Of a stretch of 64,000 bases of DNA, positions 20,550 to 32,112 are shown piece by piece. The translations under genes were made by a program, and so were the position numbers. The stretch comes from Acanthococcus lagerstroemiae (taxonomy: Eukaryota > Arthropoda > Insecta > Hemiptera > Eriococcidae), in assembly GCA_031841125.1 (NCBI GenBank), contig CM063113.1, positions 38,284,197 through 38,348,196 of the forward strand, given 5' to 3'. Within the stretch, counting starts at the first letter, position 1; every line of letters begins with the position of its first letter. Below the pieces are notes generated by a model, which worked only from the letters and a program-made list of their open reading frames with translations, ran no database searches and was not told the DNA's origin.

Positions 20550-21646
20550 AGGTAAAGTTCCAAACGTGGATCACGTTTTTTAAGTCGTCTAGAACAAGGA
20601 AGTCGGTGATGTAGAGGTCATCCAATGGGTTCTATATGTTGATTGTATTGTACAATAAAACATATATGAGTCTTAAGCATATCCAACAAAAACTGTATTT
20701 TTCCTGAATTTTTGAAGTGTTGAATTTATCCACTATTGGGTACCCATACTCAAATGTGGATATTCAATAATAAGATGTAAAAATTACCGTACACCATACT
20801 TAATACCTTTTTACATGTATTAAGATGCATCGCAACTGTTGAAACAGGAGATGATTTTCCTTTTTCATTGTTTGAAAAATTATATGATTTGCTTCAAATG
20901 TGGATCGATCCACTTTTGGGTCATGCTTCCAAATCAATATAAAATAGTGTGGGAAAACTTCATTTTACTGATATAATAGGTCAAAGGAAACAGAAACAAT
21001 GTAACATGAGATGTGGTACTATAAGTTAAGAAAATTGTAGCAGTGCCTAATTCATGATTTCTGTAATTTCTTGATGACGTGACGATAGTACCCAAAAGTG
21101 GATCGAATCTGCGAATACCCAAAATTGTATCAAATTTTTTCCATGATATAAATTCAAAATCTCATAGAAGCCGGTAATTAAACAGTTGAAATAACATAAT
21201 TCATGAAAAATTCCGATCAAATATACTAATACACAGCAAAAAAATATCAAAAATAAAATATTTTAATTGTCTACTTTCATATTGTCTAACTATGAAAATT
21301 ACAAAAAAAAAAAAGTGATGAAATGAATTATTACTATTCTTCCTTAGATAAATCTAAAGACATAAAATTTATTACCATCACAAAATTTGCAAATATTACA
21401 AAAATAATGAATTTTTAGCAAGCGCCGAAGATTTGGCACATGTAAAAAAACAAGTTTTCTGATAACACAACAGAAATATTTTTTCCGGCATTTCAATGGA
21501 GAAGAATGTCAAGGTAATTACCATTCTAGGTTGGGGAAGAGTTAGTTGATAATAAGGTGTGATTTTCATGACGTCATGTATTTGCGTCACGCTACAAGAC
21601 TATCGATCCTCTTTTGGGTACTGATCCACATTTGGAACTTTTACCT
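20550..21646. mobile_element. TA-flanked DNA element, iterated WGTGGATC motifs
   Basis: The left end is AGGTAAAGTTCCAAACGTGG then ATC; the right end read inward is AGGTAAAAGTTCCAAATGTGG then ATC. TA is present outside both ends (20548-20549, 21647-21648). Inside, the subterminal phrase returns several times: ACTCAAATGTGGATATTC at 20749, AAATGTGGATCGATCCACTTTTGGG near 20897-20921, and CCCAAAAGTGGATCG near 21092. The element is 1.1 kb with no transposase frame. Confidence 0.75.
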
Positions 21647-21649
21647 TAA

Positions 21650-21949
21650 GAATTTATTTACTTCTAACTTCACTAAAATTTTATTTTGTGTGAAGCCTGG
21701 CTTGGCGGAAATCACAGTGAATGCAAACTACGATGCAATGCGAGTAATTAGAATGCATTTTAACTGGTCACAGTCTCGCAACCCCTGCACTTTTTACATA
21801 TGACGATACAAGTTATTGTTCTGTATTTTCCGCGGTAGACTGACGAAACTATTTGGTTGATAATTAGTACAACTCGATACCACCAGACAGCGACATGAAC
21901 AAATTGTCAAAAAGTACTGTAAAGTAGGACTACTTTAAATTTTGAGGGC
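21650..21949. other. No gene seen
   Basis: Unremarkable spacer between the TA-flanked element and the foldback hairpin. Confidence 0.3.
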
Positions 21950-21960
21950 TACTTTGAATA

Positions 21961-22120
21961 GAGAAGCTATAGGCACAAGTACGCCCATACGCCATATTGG
22001 AGCACATCTTGCCCGTGGATGCCGAATCCGATCACGCGGAGCGTATCGCGTAGTCAATTCGGCATCGACGGGCGCCATGTGCTCCAATATGACTTATGCG
22101 CGTACTCGGGTTAGGTTCTT
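21961..22120. mobile_element. Foldback hairpin element, 50-bp arms
   Basis: Arms 21978-22027 and 22057-22106 are inverted copies (about 42 of 50 paired), both containing CATATTGGAGCACAT and GATGCCGAAT. The loop is 29 bp and itself CpG-rich. TACTTTGAATA flanks the segment on both sides (21950-21960 and 22121-22131) and may be an 11-bp target duplication, though a related TACTTTAAAT lies just upstream. If transcribed it would form a long hairpin RNA. Confidence 0.7.
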
Positions 22121-22450
22121 TACTTTGAATAACGGTTTTTTTCACTTGAGCGCGCGCTAGTGGTAAAGTTCAGAACTATTCTCCGTATTTCTTCGACACC
22201 GGGCAATTTTAGACATTATTGAAGAAAAAGAGTCCTCGTAGTTGTCTTGGAATGTTTACATGTATCTGTGGAAACGTGCGTTATGCAAATTTATGCGATT
22301 TTGCGTTGAAAAGTATGGCTGCGGTGAATTTTATCTGGAAAATTCATCTTCAGCTCTTTGCAGTAAGTAATATTTCTCATGAATTAGTGCATCCTTCTCG
22401 TATCGAATGCCGTGAATTTAAAATTCTCAACGTTTAATAACTATCCTGTG

Positions 22451-22523
22451 CGATGTGAATTATAAAAGTACTAATGGTGATTTTGGTATTTTATTTCAGT
22501 TTTCCAATAGTGAAGCTTCCGCT
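22451..22523 (+). repeat. 73-bp direct repeat, copy 1, contains a splice-acceptor-like site
   Basis: The text GTGAATTATAAAAGTACTAA, then TTTTGGTATTTTATTTCAG, TTTTCCAATAGTGAAGCTTC matches 22721-22793 at about 86%. TTTTATTTCAG looks like a 3' splice site. A good 5' splice site (GCA|GTAAGTAAT) lies upstream at about 22358, ending a 38-codon frame from the ATG at 22249. Whether a transcript exists is unknown. Confidence 0.6.
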
Positions 22524-22720
22524 TATGTACAATTGATTCTGAATGCCTCTGCTATGCAAAAATTGATACGCTCAAATTGGGTAAAATTTGTATAACTGAA
22601 TTTAGAAGAGGTAAAAGTGTGTTTGTTTGTCAATGTATGAAATGGATTCTCATTTCAATTAACGTAGAATTTTTCGAATCGAATGGTATCTTATCAGAGT
22701 AAATTCTCCAAGGAATAATG

Positions 22721-22793
22721 CAATGTGAATTATAAAAGTATTAATGGTAATTTTGGTATTCTGTTTCAGGTTTCCAGCAGTGAAGCTTCTGCT
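22721..22793 (+). repeat. 73-bp direct repeat, copy 2
   Basis: This copy lies 270 bp downstream of copy 1 and also keeps the acceptor-like TATTCTGTTTCAG. The sequence after the acceptor stays similar (GTTTCCAGCAGTGAAGCTTC), so the duplication would be of an intron end plus exon start if the locus is transcribed. An AATAAA lies at about 23149. Confidence 0.6.
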
Positions 22794-22799
22794 AGGCTA

Positions 22800-25300
22800 A
22801 TGTAATAGAGTAAAATCTGTAATTCGTTGCCAGTGATTATGAATTGGCTGATAATTGATTGACAATTATTCTGTTTCTCGATACTCAATAGTATTTTATG
22901 TTTCTAGTCAGTTGCGTGTTCATGAGGAACCGAGTTAACTTGTACAGAGTATAAAATAACGGATTGTATGTGTAAGTTGTGGAGATTATCTTGCAATCGT
23001 TCTATATCAGTGTTGAGTTACAAAGTTATGACAAAGAGATGTACCTACTTCGAATATTCTGAAAACCGCATGCTCCTTAACAAGTTTTGATAGTATTAGT
23101 GATAATTCTGGTTGTGATTTTTCTAATTGTAAGCTTTATTTGAATCAAAATAAACTTCCTTCTGCGAATTTATATAAAATTTCTGTTGTCTGTAGCGTAT
23201 GAAAAGTTACAATTTCCTAATTCTGAGATGCCACCTGAATTGGTTGAATTAAGTAAGTCTGTAGCTTCGCAGTTTGAAACCCTGAACTTACCATGTGTCA
23301 TGCATGTGATGTGTTGTTAAGTCTTAATTACGTTTCATCTTTCAGCTCTTATGTTAAAGGGGAAAAAAGACCTTAAACATGATTATCGTTAGTTTTTTTG
23401 TTTTTTTTTTCTGACATCGTTTGAACGCACGGCCATATAAAGAGACTGTAAACATATGACTACTGATAGGTTCTTTTTCCTGAACAGATAAACTAGTCTC
23501 TAATTTTCCAGTTCAAAGCCGACCCTCTCCCAGCAGCTATAACTGCTTGTTCATTTATAGTATATTACTTGCTTATTCTTTCTTTTTTTGCTATAATCCC
23601 ATATCTTCTGATTTCCGCCAGAAAATAAATTGAATGAATGAAGCTTTTCGGTACAAATGATATCTACCTCTCAATAGAGGACTTTTTCTTGTTCTCTGAG
23701 GACGTCCATCCTATTAGAAAGTTGTTACTTTTGCTGTACTTCTGATTCACATACATATATTGCACTGTTTCAGGCCCCAAAGCTATACCAATTCTCAAGG
23801 CATGATACATAGACCTATCAAAACTGTAACAGAGTGCACCGAAATTGCGATAAAAGAACGGACCCAGAAGTCCATCACGTCGCAGATAAATCTTTAATTT
23901 CCTTGACCAGATTCGACCGTTGCAAGTATGCCACCCAACAACCAATGGGGAAATTCTGGGGATCATATTTAAAACGCAGATAAAATATATTATACGTACC
24001 CGTTTAGTGTTGTATAACGCCGGTGGAATCGTCTCGTTGATAAAAATGATGAACGTCGTCCATAGAGTTTTGCTGTCTGTATGTATAAAATGGCGTCCGG
24101 CGAGTGCTTTTAATGTTTTACGGAAGCAGATTCATTTCCTTTGCGACGTGTAAAGTTAGATCCGTATTTCTGCATACATGTAGGCTCGTTGACACGACTG
24201 TGTATCTGTGACTAGGAAAGGTGAACAGGAAAGTGGAGAGTAAGGGCGCTGCTTGCTATACGAATTCTGTCACGTGGGTTACACTTTAAGCTGATGCATC
24301 TCCGTGTACAACAAATCCGATTAGGTCGAAGTTCTCTTGTGTTGGTGTGGGTACCACACGTTGGCTAGATAAAACCCCGATCACTTGTGATCACTGACCG
24401 TAATGATAGATAAACACGAACCTCGAAGAATGCCATATTTGCCTCGTTTCTGGTGACTTTCTGTCAGGTATCTACAACATTCGCGAGACGAAAAACAGAC
24501 ATAGAGAGCCCAGCGAGTAGCAACGTTCCATATTGAGAATTCAATTTGAGTGCACAAGTGTGACTGTGTGTGGTAAAGTATGTGCGAAAATGGTTTAGTT
24601 GAACTTAGTAACCCTATTTCGAATGTAGTTAATGATTACGTGTCTGTGTGTGCGAGTCCACGCGTGTGCGTAACATGGTGGGTGCATTTCAAGAGCATCA
24701 GACTGTCAGTCAACGTTGATGGGAAATTTTAAGCAGTATATTCACCTCTCTGTCCTACAACACTCCTGTAAACTGAGCGGTAATTCTCTCATCTCGAATT
24801 TACATTTTTGTATAAATCGTCCTGCTTGGATATTTTCTTGTAGCCTGATGCAAACGTCTCATCAATGTCTTTTGTCTCCTACATACCTGCATTTCCGGTA
24901 TGTAATTTCTTCTAAACGCTATTCTTCTTCTTATTCTCTGTCCTTTTTTTTTCTTCCCTTGATTGGAGATTGGTCAGGCGGGATATTAGTATATTTCAGT
25001 CCAGTTACAGTATTGTCACAGTTACAGTTCATGTTTCGCACTCTGAAGATCTATTTTTTTCTATCGGATCAATTCACACACTTTTTCTACTCGCTCTCGT
25101 TTTTTGATTTCGAATGCCCTCGCTGTGGTCCGGATAAATACTTCTTTTTCTCGTACAATTTCCGGAAAAATCGCAATAGCGAAAAATTCTTTTGTAAGGG
25201 TTCTTTGCGTCAATTACGTCAACTTCACTAAATGGACTAATCCTCATCAGTTTTTAGAGCAAGTATCGCGGAGTCAAATGTTTGAATGTTTCAAGTACGA
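22800..25300. other. No confident gene; AT-rich unique-looking sequence
   Basis: There are no TIRs or tandem repeats that I can see, apart from a T homopolymer near 23396-23410. An AAATAAATTGAATGAATGAA tail at 23622-23642 may end an old retroelement copy. The 100-codon minus frame at 23664-23966 is listed under rejected items. Confidence 0.3.
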
Positions 25301-25310
25301 TCAGTTGGGG

Positions 25311-25547
25311 CAAATACACTGAACTACCAATACCGGAAACTCCATTTAAAATACATTGAGCGCTGTTAGATCCAGCACCTAGCGGCAGGGATTGTTACTA
25401 TTATAATTTAGCATTGTGTTCACCAACACTAGATAGAGCGAAAACACACACAATGAATGAAATACATGTAGTACCAATCCCTGCCGCTAGGAGCCATGGT
25501 CCAGAAAAGACGCTCGAGTTTCCAGTGTTGGTAATTCAGTGTATTTG
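25311..25547. mobile_element. 237-bp MITE with 33-bp TIRs and 7-bp TSD
   Basis: The left end is CAAATACACTGAACTACCAA then TACCGGAAACTC; the right end read inward is CAAATACACTGAATTACCAA then CACTGGAAACTC. A second inverted block, CTAGCGGCAGGGATTG, lies inside each arm (25380-25395 and inverted at 25480-25495). GTTGGGG flanks both sides (25304-25310 and 25548-25554). There is no frame. The superfamily is not clear from these ends. Confidence 0.85.
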
Positions 25548-25554
25548 GTTGGGG

Positions 25555-28299
25555 GGTATCTTGGAACATGCGTGCAACATAATTTAGGACCCACTAACAG
25601 GCTTACACAGTATCCACGAATTTCGACCGTTCATTGCTCATGATCATAACACAGCTCAGCTACGCTAAATTTGTTGTAACTATCCTGGTAATGAATAGAT
25701 GATTTTAGAAGTATTGTCAACGCTGATTCCAATTCCAAGCTTCATTTTCTGCAAAGGGTTCGATATTTTCATTCGTTTACTGGGAATTTTAATATTCTTA
25801 CTAAGAATTTCAGAAGCGTTATGTTGGTCACACTATGAGTTGACATATTTCGTGATTATCAGACGCGACGAGCTTGACTGTGTTGTGTCTACCAGCAGTG
25901 CTGTCAACCAAGCCTGTTGAAAAATCCCAGGATTCTTTGTAAAAAATCTTGAGACAAACATTTTCGCCTTTTCTATGTTTCTCAACAATTAAATGTTGAC
26001 TGACTCATCACATTTGTTCCCCATCCACCCCCAGTTCTGTCGAGAATCCTAGAAAATTTTCCTTTTTCTTTTCACTTTTTTTTTTTGAATAAGTACTGTG
26101 AAGAAGAGAGAAGAAAATTTCATTATATTTACGCCTTTTTCTTAGAACATTTCGACGCCACTAAGCGCTCTTTTCTTGTGACAGATCGCAGATATATTTT
26201 ACATTTCTATTGCTGTATAAAATCTGAGTGCTTATTACTCCCATAAGGCGGTAAATTTCCATTTCCCAAATTTTGGAAGTGAAAATTTTGAAAAAGCAAT
26301 GCATATTCACTCAGTTTTATGTAAATTTGTGAGAACTCTTGAGATTTCGTCTCAAAATTTATCTTGAGGTTGGCAGCAGTGGCTACCAGGTGATACTGCG
26401 AAGCTCGCTGAAAGACACTTGTTTTCGGCTATCTTCGACCTCTTACTTATGCCCCACCCTGTAGTTGCAGTGCATCCATTTTGCGTACTTCAGAATGATC
26501 AAACAAAAAGAATATTTAGGGAATTTTTGTAGAATCTTTTAATTTTGTTTGAAATAAATCGAGTCCTTTGCAAAAGATTAAGTTCGGCATTGAATTCAGC
26601 GCTCAAAATATTTTTAGTATTATCTATTGATATACCAGAGAATTCTTGGCTATTGAATTGTGTAAGTGATCAGAGAGGCTCAGACATTAGCTTGAGTGGG
26701 CAGGTAAGGTGGCTTCTACACATGTCTTCTGGTGTGTCCCAAGTTACTCGGCTGTTCCAATATACCCCACCTGACGGTATCCTTTTAAAAAAGTCTTGAT
26801 TCCAGAATTTTGATCGGGTTCGTAATGGCTCAGTCAACTCAAACATGATCGACAATTGAAGACACGCGGTGACAGTTTCAAGTTATATGATGTAGAATCT
26901 GTTATGGAAACTCAACTATTCAAGTAGTATTGGATATGCAAATCGAATCTAGTTCGTCCTCTCTACAGTAATAAATTTTATGAAACTTCCCCTGATTTCT
27001 ATTTTATTGAGACCAGGGAACCATCTAATGTCTTTATTCTACATAGAACATGCTAGACTAAAAGTTAAGGTGGATCTAGGGGAACAATGAAGGAACTTCG
27101 GCCATGAGTTTTAGGTTTTCGCTTCCTGGCAGCTTTGTTAATGTGAATTTACCATAAAAACTTCAACTTGTTGAGCTAACGACATGTCACCGACATAATA
27201 CCTAATTAGATGCTCCCAGATTGCCTCATATTTATTGAATAAGAGAGATCGACTCAGGTGGTCTAAAATAAAATTTCAAATCGAGATTTTGACTGTTAAA
27301 TTGAAATTAAGCTGGAAAATTATTTTGTAAAAGCATCAATAAGCCGTCCTAGTATATTTCTAAAAATTACACAAGATTTTAATTACTTTGGAAAATTACC
27401 TATTCGAGTTCAGCTGACACGTAATCTAGGTTGTAGCTAGCATTTTATCGAGGAGCGGGGGCTGTACCATTCTAGAGCTTCTGCAGCTGCTGCTGACCCC
27501 CCGGCAGGGCTCACCCGGCCAAGTGAGTCTGAAGGGGAGAGGCCGACTCAAAACTGAAATTTGCCGAGCGTCAATTATTTTTCAAACATTGGGAGTACAT
27601 TCCTCCTTATCGCTACTGCCTTGCATCTAACTTTTCAGGTTAAGGGGAAAAGTTGAAAGTAGAAGTATTTGGAGAACGACTACTCGTAATGAACTTTTGT
27701 TATTTATTCAATCTAATCAAAAGATGGAGTCATCGGGAACGTGATACGAAACATATTATATGGCCTCCGAGACCACCTCGGCCTTCCCTACCCACCCGCG
27801 TCCCCGCATCTGCCTTCAAGAGGCAACCCCGTACTGACGTGAACTTTTCGCGAAGTACTATTACCAACTCCAACGTAAAAAGTGGACCATACTTTTTGAA
27901 ACTTTATTCGCGACCATGATTTCAAAAATACCCGAAGCCACTAATACGTCGTAAGTGGTACTAAAAAGTCAAATTTCTAGAGCAATGATACCGGAGGCTA
28001 GCAGGCTGCGGGTACATAGGGGAGACAATGCGAATAATTGCTTCTGTCAGAAATGGAAGATTAGGGGTTCAACAACAGTGGAAAATCAGGTCAGCGAACA
28101 GAAGGTGTACGGAGGGTGTGCTGTAGTCACGTATTTGATCCACATGGGGTTAATTGGTGACAGGACACCTATTTCAGAGACGGCGACGGAAAAGATTCTT
28201 ATTTACTAATTCAGCGGTGACGTTCTGTAGTATTTGATTACCATTAGGGAAAGGCTCGGGGAACTACCCTGATTACAATTTTCCAAGAGAACCCATTTG
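25555..28299. other. No confident gene; mixed sequence
   Basis: Mostly A+T-rich, with a locally G+C-rich patch at about 27445-27545 (a CTGCAGCTGCTGCTGACC-containing run). No frame resembles a known protein and no element ends were recognised. Confidence 0.3.
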
Positions 28300-28495
28300 C
28301 AAACAGAGAAGGGTGAAATGTTTTGACCATATTATCAGGAGGAATGAAAACTGCTTTGAGAGATCAATCATTCAAGGAAAAGTGGAAGGAAAGAGGAGCT
28401 GTGGGAGAACGTTCAAAAGATGGATAGATTAAGCCAAGACCGAGAAGAGTGGAAGAGTATTGTGGAGAGGATATCTGAAAGACCGGTCTTCTGAT
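28300..28495 (+). pseudogene. LINE RT C-terminal tail (RTE/CR1-like)
   Basis: The plus strand reads RRVKCFDHIIRRNENCFERS then IIQGKVEGKRSCGRTFKRWID, a stop and frameshift, then LSQDREEWKSIVERISERP and a stop. This is the GHxxRRNxxxxxxIxxGKxEGKRxRGRPxxRWxD...DRxEWR tail of LINE ORF2 proteins. Only about 65 codons remain, with no RT core. Confidence 0.7.
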
Positions 28496-29061
28496 TTCCA
28501 TATTTAAGAGAACAGGATAAAAGAAGAGAATCGTACGATAAGACTTAGAAAGAGGAAAGGCTTTACGTATTTTCCAGTACCTCTCATTGTTGGAGGGGGA
28601 GGCAGGAGAGTTTACTCACTTATGCCACAAATTTTTGATCTAAAAAGATTAATCTTTCAATACGTTGTTATGATTGAACAAACCTTGATGTCAGCGTTAC
28701 CTCATTGAAAAGAAAACAACCAATTTACCTTACCTGATGAATTCAACACTCAGGTTCATACCTCTTTCTTCATCGACGAATATGCCCCACTTTTTGCTTT
28801 CCATTAAAACCTTCTCCATCTTTCCACTAAAAATTCCTCAAACATCTCCGAATCCGATTAAGAATTCTCATCTTTCCTTGAAATCTCCGATTCTGAAATC
28901 GTTTCACCTTTTTTATTCTTCGTTTGTCACTCCATCTTTGTCATTCTGCAGTAATACGAGACACACACGACATCTTTTTTCTAATGTGCGCCTCCCTTAA
29001 AAACAAAAAGGTTATTACTTACTTCAAATTCAAAAAATTACAGGCGTTTATATTCTGTCTG
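28496..29061. other. No gene seen
   Basis: AT-rich. A T/C-rich stretch at 28750-28990 gives open frames of low complexity only. Confidence 0.3.
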
Positions 29062-29063
29062 TA

Positions 29064-29763
29064 AGGGGAAGGTGTTGTACCTTGATCCAGCTGCGATGCT
29101 GGCGCCTAAGTGGTACAGGAATTTCACTGCATGGTCTAAAAAAAGTGATCAAGTTAAATTTGTGTCATAACTAAAAGTTGTTGAAAAGAAATTTATTTTT
29201 TCAAAATATCGATTATGATTTAAAGTAAGTACCCTACAAAGTATCTAATTTGTATATCATCCATGTGATTCCGTTGAAAAATAATTTTTACCCGAAATAA
29301 TTCCAATCTATGTTACGAACTCGACATCTACCTTGAATCATTTTTTTTAAATTTCTTTCTTTTTTTCTCCAGAATAAGAATGCCACATGGGGACATAAAA
29401 CGTGCGCCGGGGAAAAATCTCCAAAAATGCTTATTTGTGATTTTTTTGTTCATGATTTATATTATAATAAATTAATACTATATTTAATTACACCTTTAAT
29501 TCATTTTTATTTCAATGTTTAGCATGGCCCAAGATACATCAACCCTTGGTCTAACGCACAACAGAGTGTTATACCTTGGACCAAAAAAAAATTGTTTTTG
29601 TAAATTTGAAATTGTAAGGCCGCCACCCAACAAAAATTGCAAAATTTTAAAAATAATTGCGCAATCCTTTGCTCTATGTATTGTTAAAATTCCGTTGGAA
29701 AAAGTATGGTGATGAGTCTTAGGCAATTATTCTAAATGGCGCAAGGTACAAAACTACTTCCCC
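29064..29763. mobile_element. TA-flanked DNA element with GTACCTT-containing TIRs
   Basis: The left end is AGGGGAAGGTGTTGTACCTT; the right end read inward is GGGGAAGTAGTTTTGTACCTT. TA lies outside each end (29062-29063, 29764-29765). Inside, GTTATACCTTGGACCA at 29569-29584 repeats the terminal phrase. 700 bp, no transposase. It has the same plan as the elements at 20550 and 30118. Confidence 0.6.
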
Positions 29764-30117
29764 TACTTCAAGCTCCTGTCAAACAGTGACGCAGACTATC
29801 AAAGAGACGACTAGCTACGAGGCAACTATACGGGCAAATAGGAGAATCCGTATCCAGAGCTCGAGATCTCTCTAAGCTTTTGATTCTCTATGCCCTGTAA
29901 TTAATAAACCCGTCTTTGAAACTTCAAAAATTGATTACCAATTTACAATTCCGCCAATTTGAAGGCTTCTTGAGCCAGCTCCTTCCTCTGTTTCAATTTA
30001 CGCGTATGTGTTGGAGCAACGTGTCAATTTACTGCTCGACCACTTCTCGCAACATTATCAAAAGATCAAGCGAAATTGCCCCTTCCAATTTGAATGTTTC
30101 TTCCCAAAATAAGCTTG

Positions 30118-30919
30118 AGGTAAGGTTGCCTAATATCACCTACTTTTTTTTAAATGACTATAAAATTTTACTTATTTGAGCTATCGACAGTGGCTCAAAA
30201 TGTTCGTACATCCTTCCGCTACAAAAGTATCACGCTAAAATGTAGGAGAGGGGGTTCGTTGATTGTACATGAATTTTTAAAGCAGAGTAGTCAAAATTGT
30301 GAAATTTTATTTTTGGGCTCCTTTAATATCGCCCACCAAAATTACATGTTAAAGTCCATAAGCCTAATATCGCCTACCAAAAAAATCGAAAAAATTGACA
30401 TTTTCACGTCACTTATAATTAAAATGAAGGCGATTTCGAATTTATCCATTCAAGCACTGTGAAAAAATGTAATTTTTCTTGTTCGCGACTTCACCAAAGG
30501 CAGCGTCGCAGACCTCATGGGCCCAGCATCCGCATCAAGTGAGCGATAGTAGGGAAACCGGTGCTCACTTCCTTCGACGCCATACTGCACTTATTATTTA
30601 TAAATCCTCCAACTTTTTATTGGAAATTACAATTTGAACGTTTCTAATGAGAAAAATATTCGATTCGATATCCTGCCTGCATCCTCTATCGCTCACAAGC
30701 GCCATCCAAAGACAACACTAAAAAAGTTTTCAGGTCCTCAATTTCTTCTCACTCTTTGGTTTTTGGCTTCCGGGCCCTAACTTTACACACTTGTGCTACT
30801 GTTTTGCGATACCAAACATGGAAAAAAATTTTCCGCCAAATAATCGCGCCACTACAGCAAGGCGAAATACGGTGGTGGGCGATATTAGGAACTATGGGCG
30901 ATACTAGGCAACCTTACCT
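30118..30919. mobile_element. TA-flanked DNA element, iterated CCTAATATCGCC motif
   Basis: The left end is AGGTAAGGTTGCCTAATATC; the right end read inward is AGGTAAGGTTGCCTAGTATCG. TA is present on the right (30920-30921); the left flank is TG, so one base has changed. TAATATCGCC(C/T)ACCA phrases recur inside (near 30325 and 30365), and an inverted one lies at about 30874-30891. 802 bp, non-coding. Confidence 0.65.
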
Positions 30920-30921
30920 TA

Positions 30922-31868
30922 TTCCTTATCGCTTTGTCGGGGTTAAGAAAATCCTTTTTCTTACATTTTAGAGAGAAACTGAAATAGCTCTTTTCAAATA
31001 GAACTTTTTGTCTCTGAGCTGAATGCAGTTCGAACTACCTACTCTTCACTCTCATGTGTTATTTACTTTTTAAATCAGAAAGTGTCATAGTTCTACATTC
31101 ATTCTCTTTTCGAACAATGAGAATTTTTCACTTCTGTCCAATGCTCATATTATTGTTTTTTTGACCTGACATCGATTACTCGGAACAGTTGATATTTTAA
31201 GTCACAGTTTTCAATAAATTGAAGAAATGGGAAACACTCACGCTAAGGCTACCTGAATTTCTAGCCGGGTAAATTATATAAACTCTTCAAGACCTTTCAA
31301 AACTCAGTCGTATCTCTTGAAACTCCTTCATAATACTTGTTTAGAATTCCTCCGAACTTGAGACTGCTTAGGACTCTTGTACACCTAGTCATATATAAAC
31401 GTTTTCCATTTCAGTTTTTCTTTCTGGCAGAGGCAATTGTCCTCATTTCCCCCCTATGTTTCCGCACCTGATGGCTCCTCGACATCATTGTTCTAAAAAA
31501 TTGATTTTTAATACCACTTCCGAAGTATTAGTGGCTTTTGGTTGTTTTTTTCTTAAATCATGACCGTGAATAAAGTTTTAAACATTTATAGTCCTCTTTT
31601 TATACGCTCGATGGCAATAGTACTTTGTAGAAAGTTTACACCTGTTTAAAATCTAGCCACCGATCGGTATGCCAGAGAATTTTATAAATGGTTCATATGA
31701 TTCATCGACTATGGTACACATGCATTTTTACAATATGGAAACTTTTCCATGCACTAAAAGCTAAAGAACATAAAAAGACTGTCTTTCAGTATTCCTGGAA
31801 AGAGCAACCTGTTATATCTTTGCAGCGTTCTTAATATTTCAACAGCTCGATTAGTGGCCCAGTTTTGT
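30922..31868. other. No gene seen; degenerate AGTCTT-type text at 31285-31390
   Basis: Phrases such as CAAGACCTTTCAAAACTCAG and CTTGAGACTGCTTAGGACTC resemble the region 12606-12905. Nothing coding is supported. Confidence 0.3.
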
Positions 31869-31881
31869 AACTGCGTTTACA

Positions 31882-32099
31882 CTAGATGGGTCTGGTTGGC
31901 CGAGTGGATAGCGCGTTGGTCTCGGAATTGGAAGGCCCCGGGTTCGAACCCATAATGACTCGCCAGATTTCGACCTGGGCCGGTTTTTCGGCCAGAAGGG
32001 AAGAGGGCTAAGACAACCCTAACAGCCTCCCCGACGTCTCTGAAGTAATGCTCGAAAGGGCGGATTCCAGGGCTCGGTCTGAGAGCAAATTAGAAATAG
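31882..32099 (+). mobile_element. tRNA-derived SINE with 13-bp TSD
   Basis: The head carries an A box (TGGCCGAGTGG, about 31898-31908) and a B box (GGTTCGAACCC, about 31939-31949) at tRNA spacing, the internal promoter for RNA polymerase III. The following 140 bp is not tRNA. The duplications are AACTGCGTTTACA (31869-31881) and AACTGCGTTTGCA (32100-32112), 12 of 13 identical. The 3' end lacks a long poly-A (it ends AAATTAGAAATAG). It is not a functional tRNA gene: the arms do not close into a proper cloverleaf acceptor. Confidence 0.85.
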
Positions 32100-32112
32100 A
32101 ACTGCGTTTGCA

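Noticed and set aside
23664..23966. 100-codon minus-strand frame (IWSRKLKIYLRRDGLLGPFF...).
   Set aside because: No family recognised, no convincing start or splice context. One frame of this length is expected by chance in 64 kb.
31886..31960. A functional tRNA gene.
   Set aside because: A and B boxes are present but the arms do not close properly and the unit continues into a SINE body with its own target duplication.
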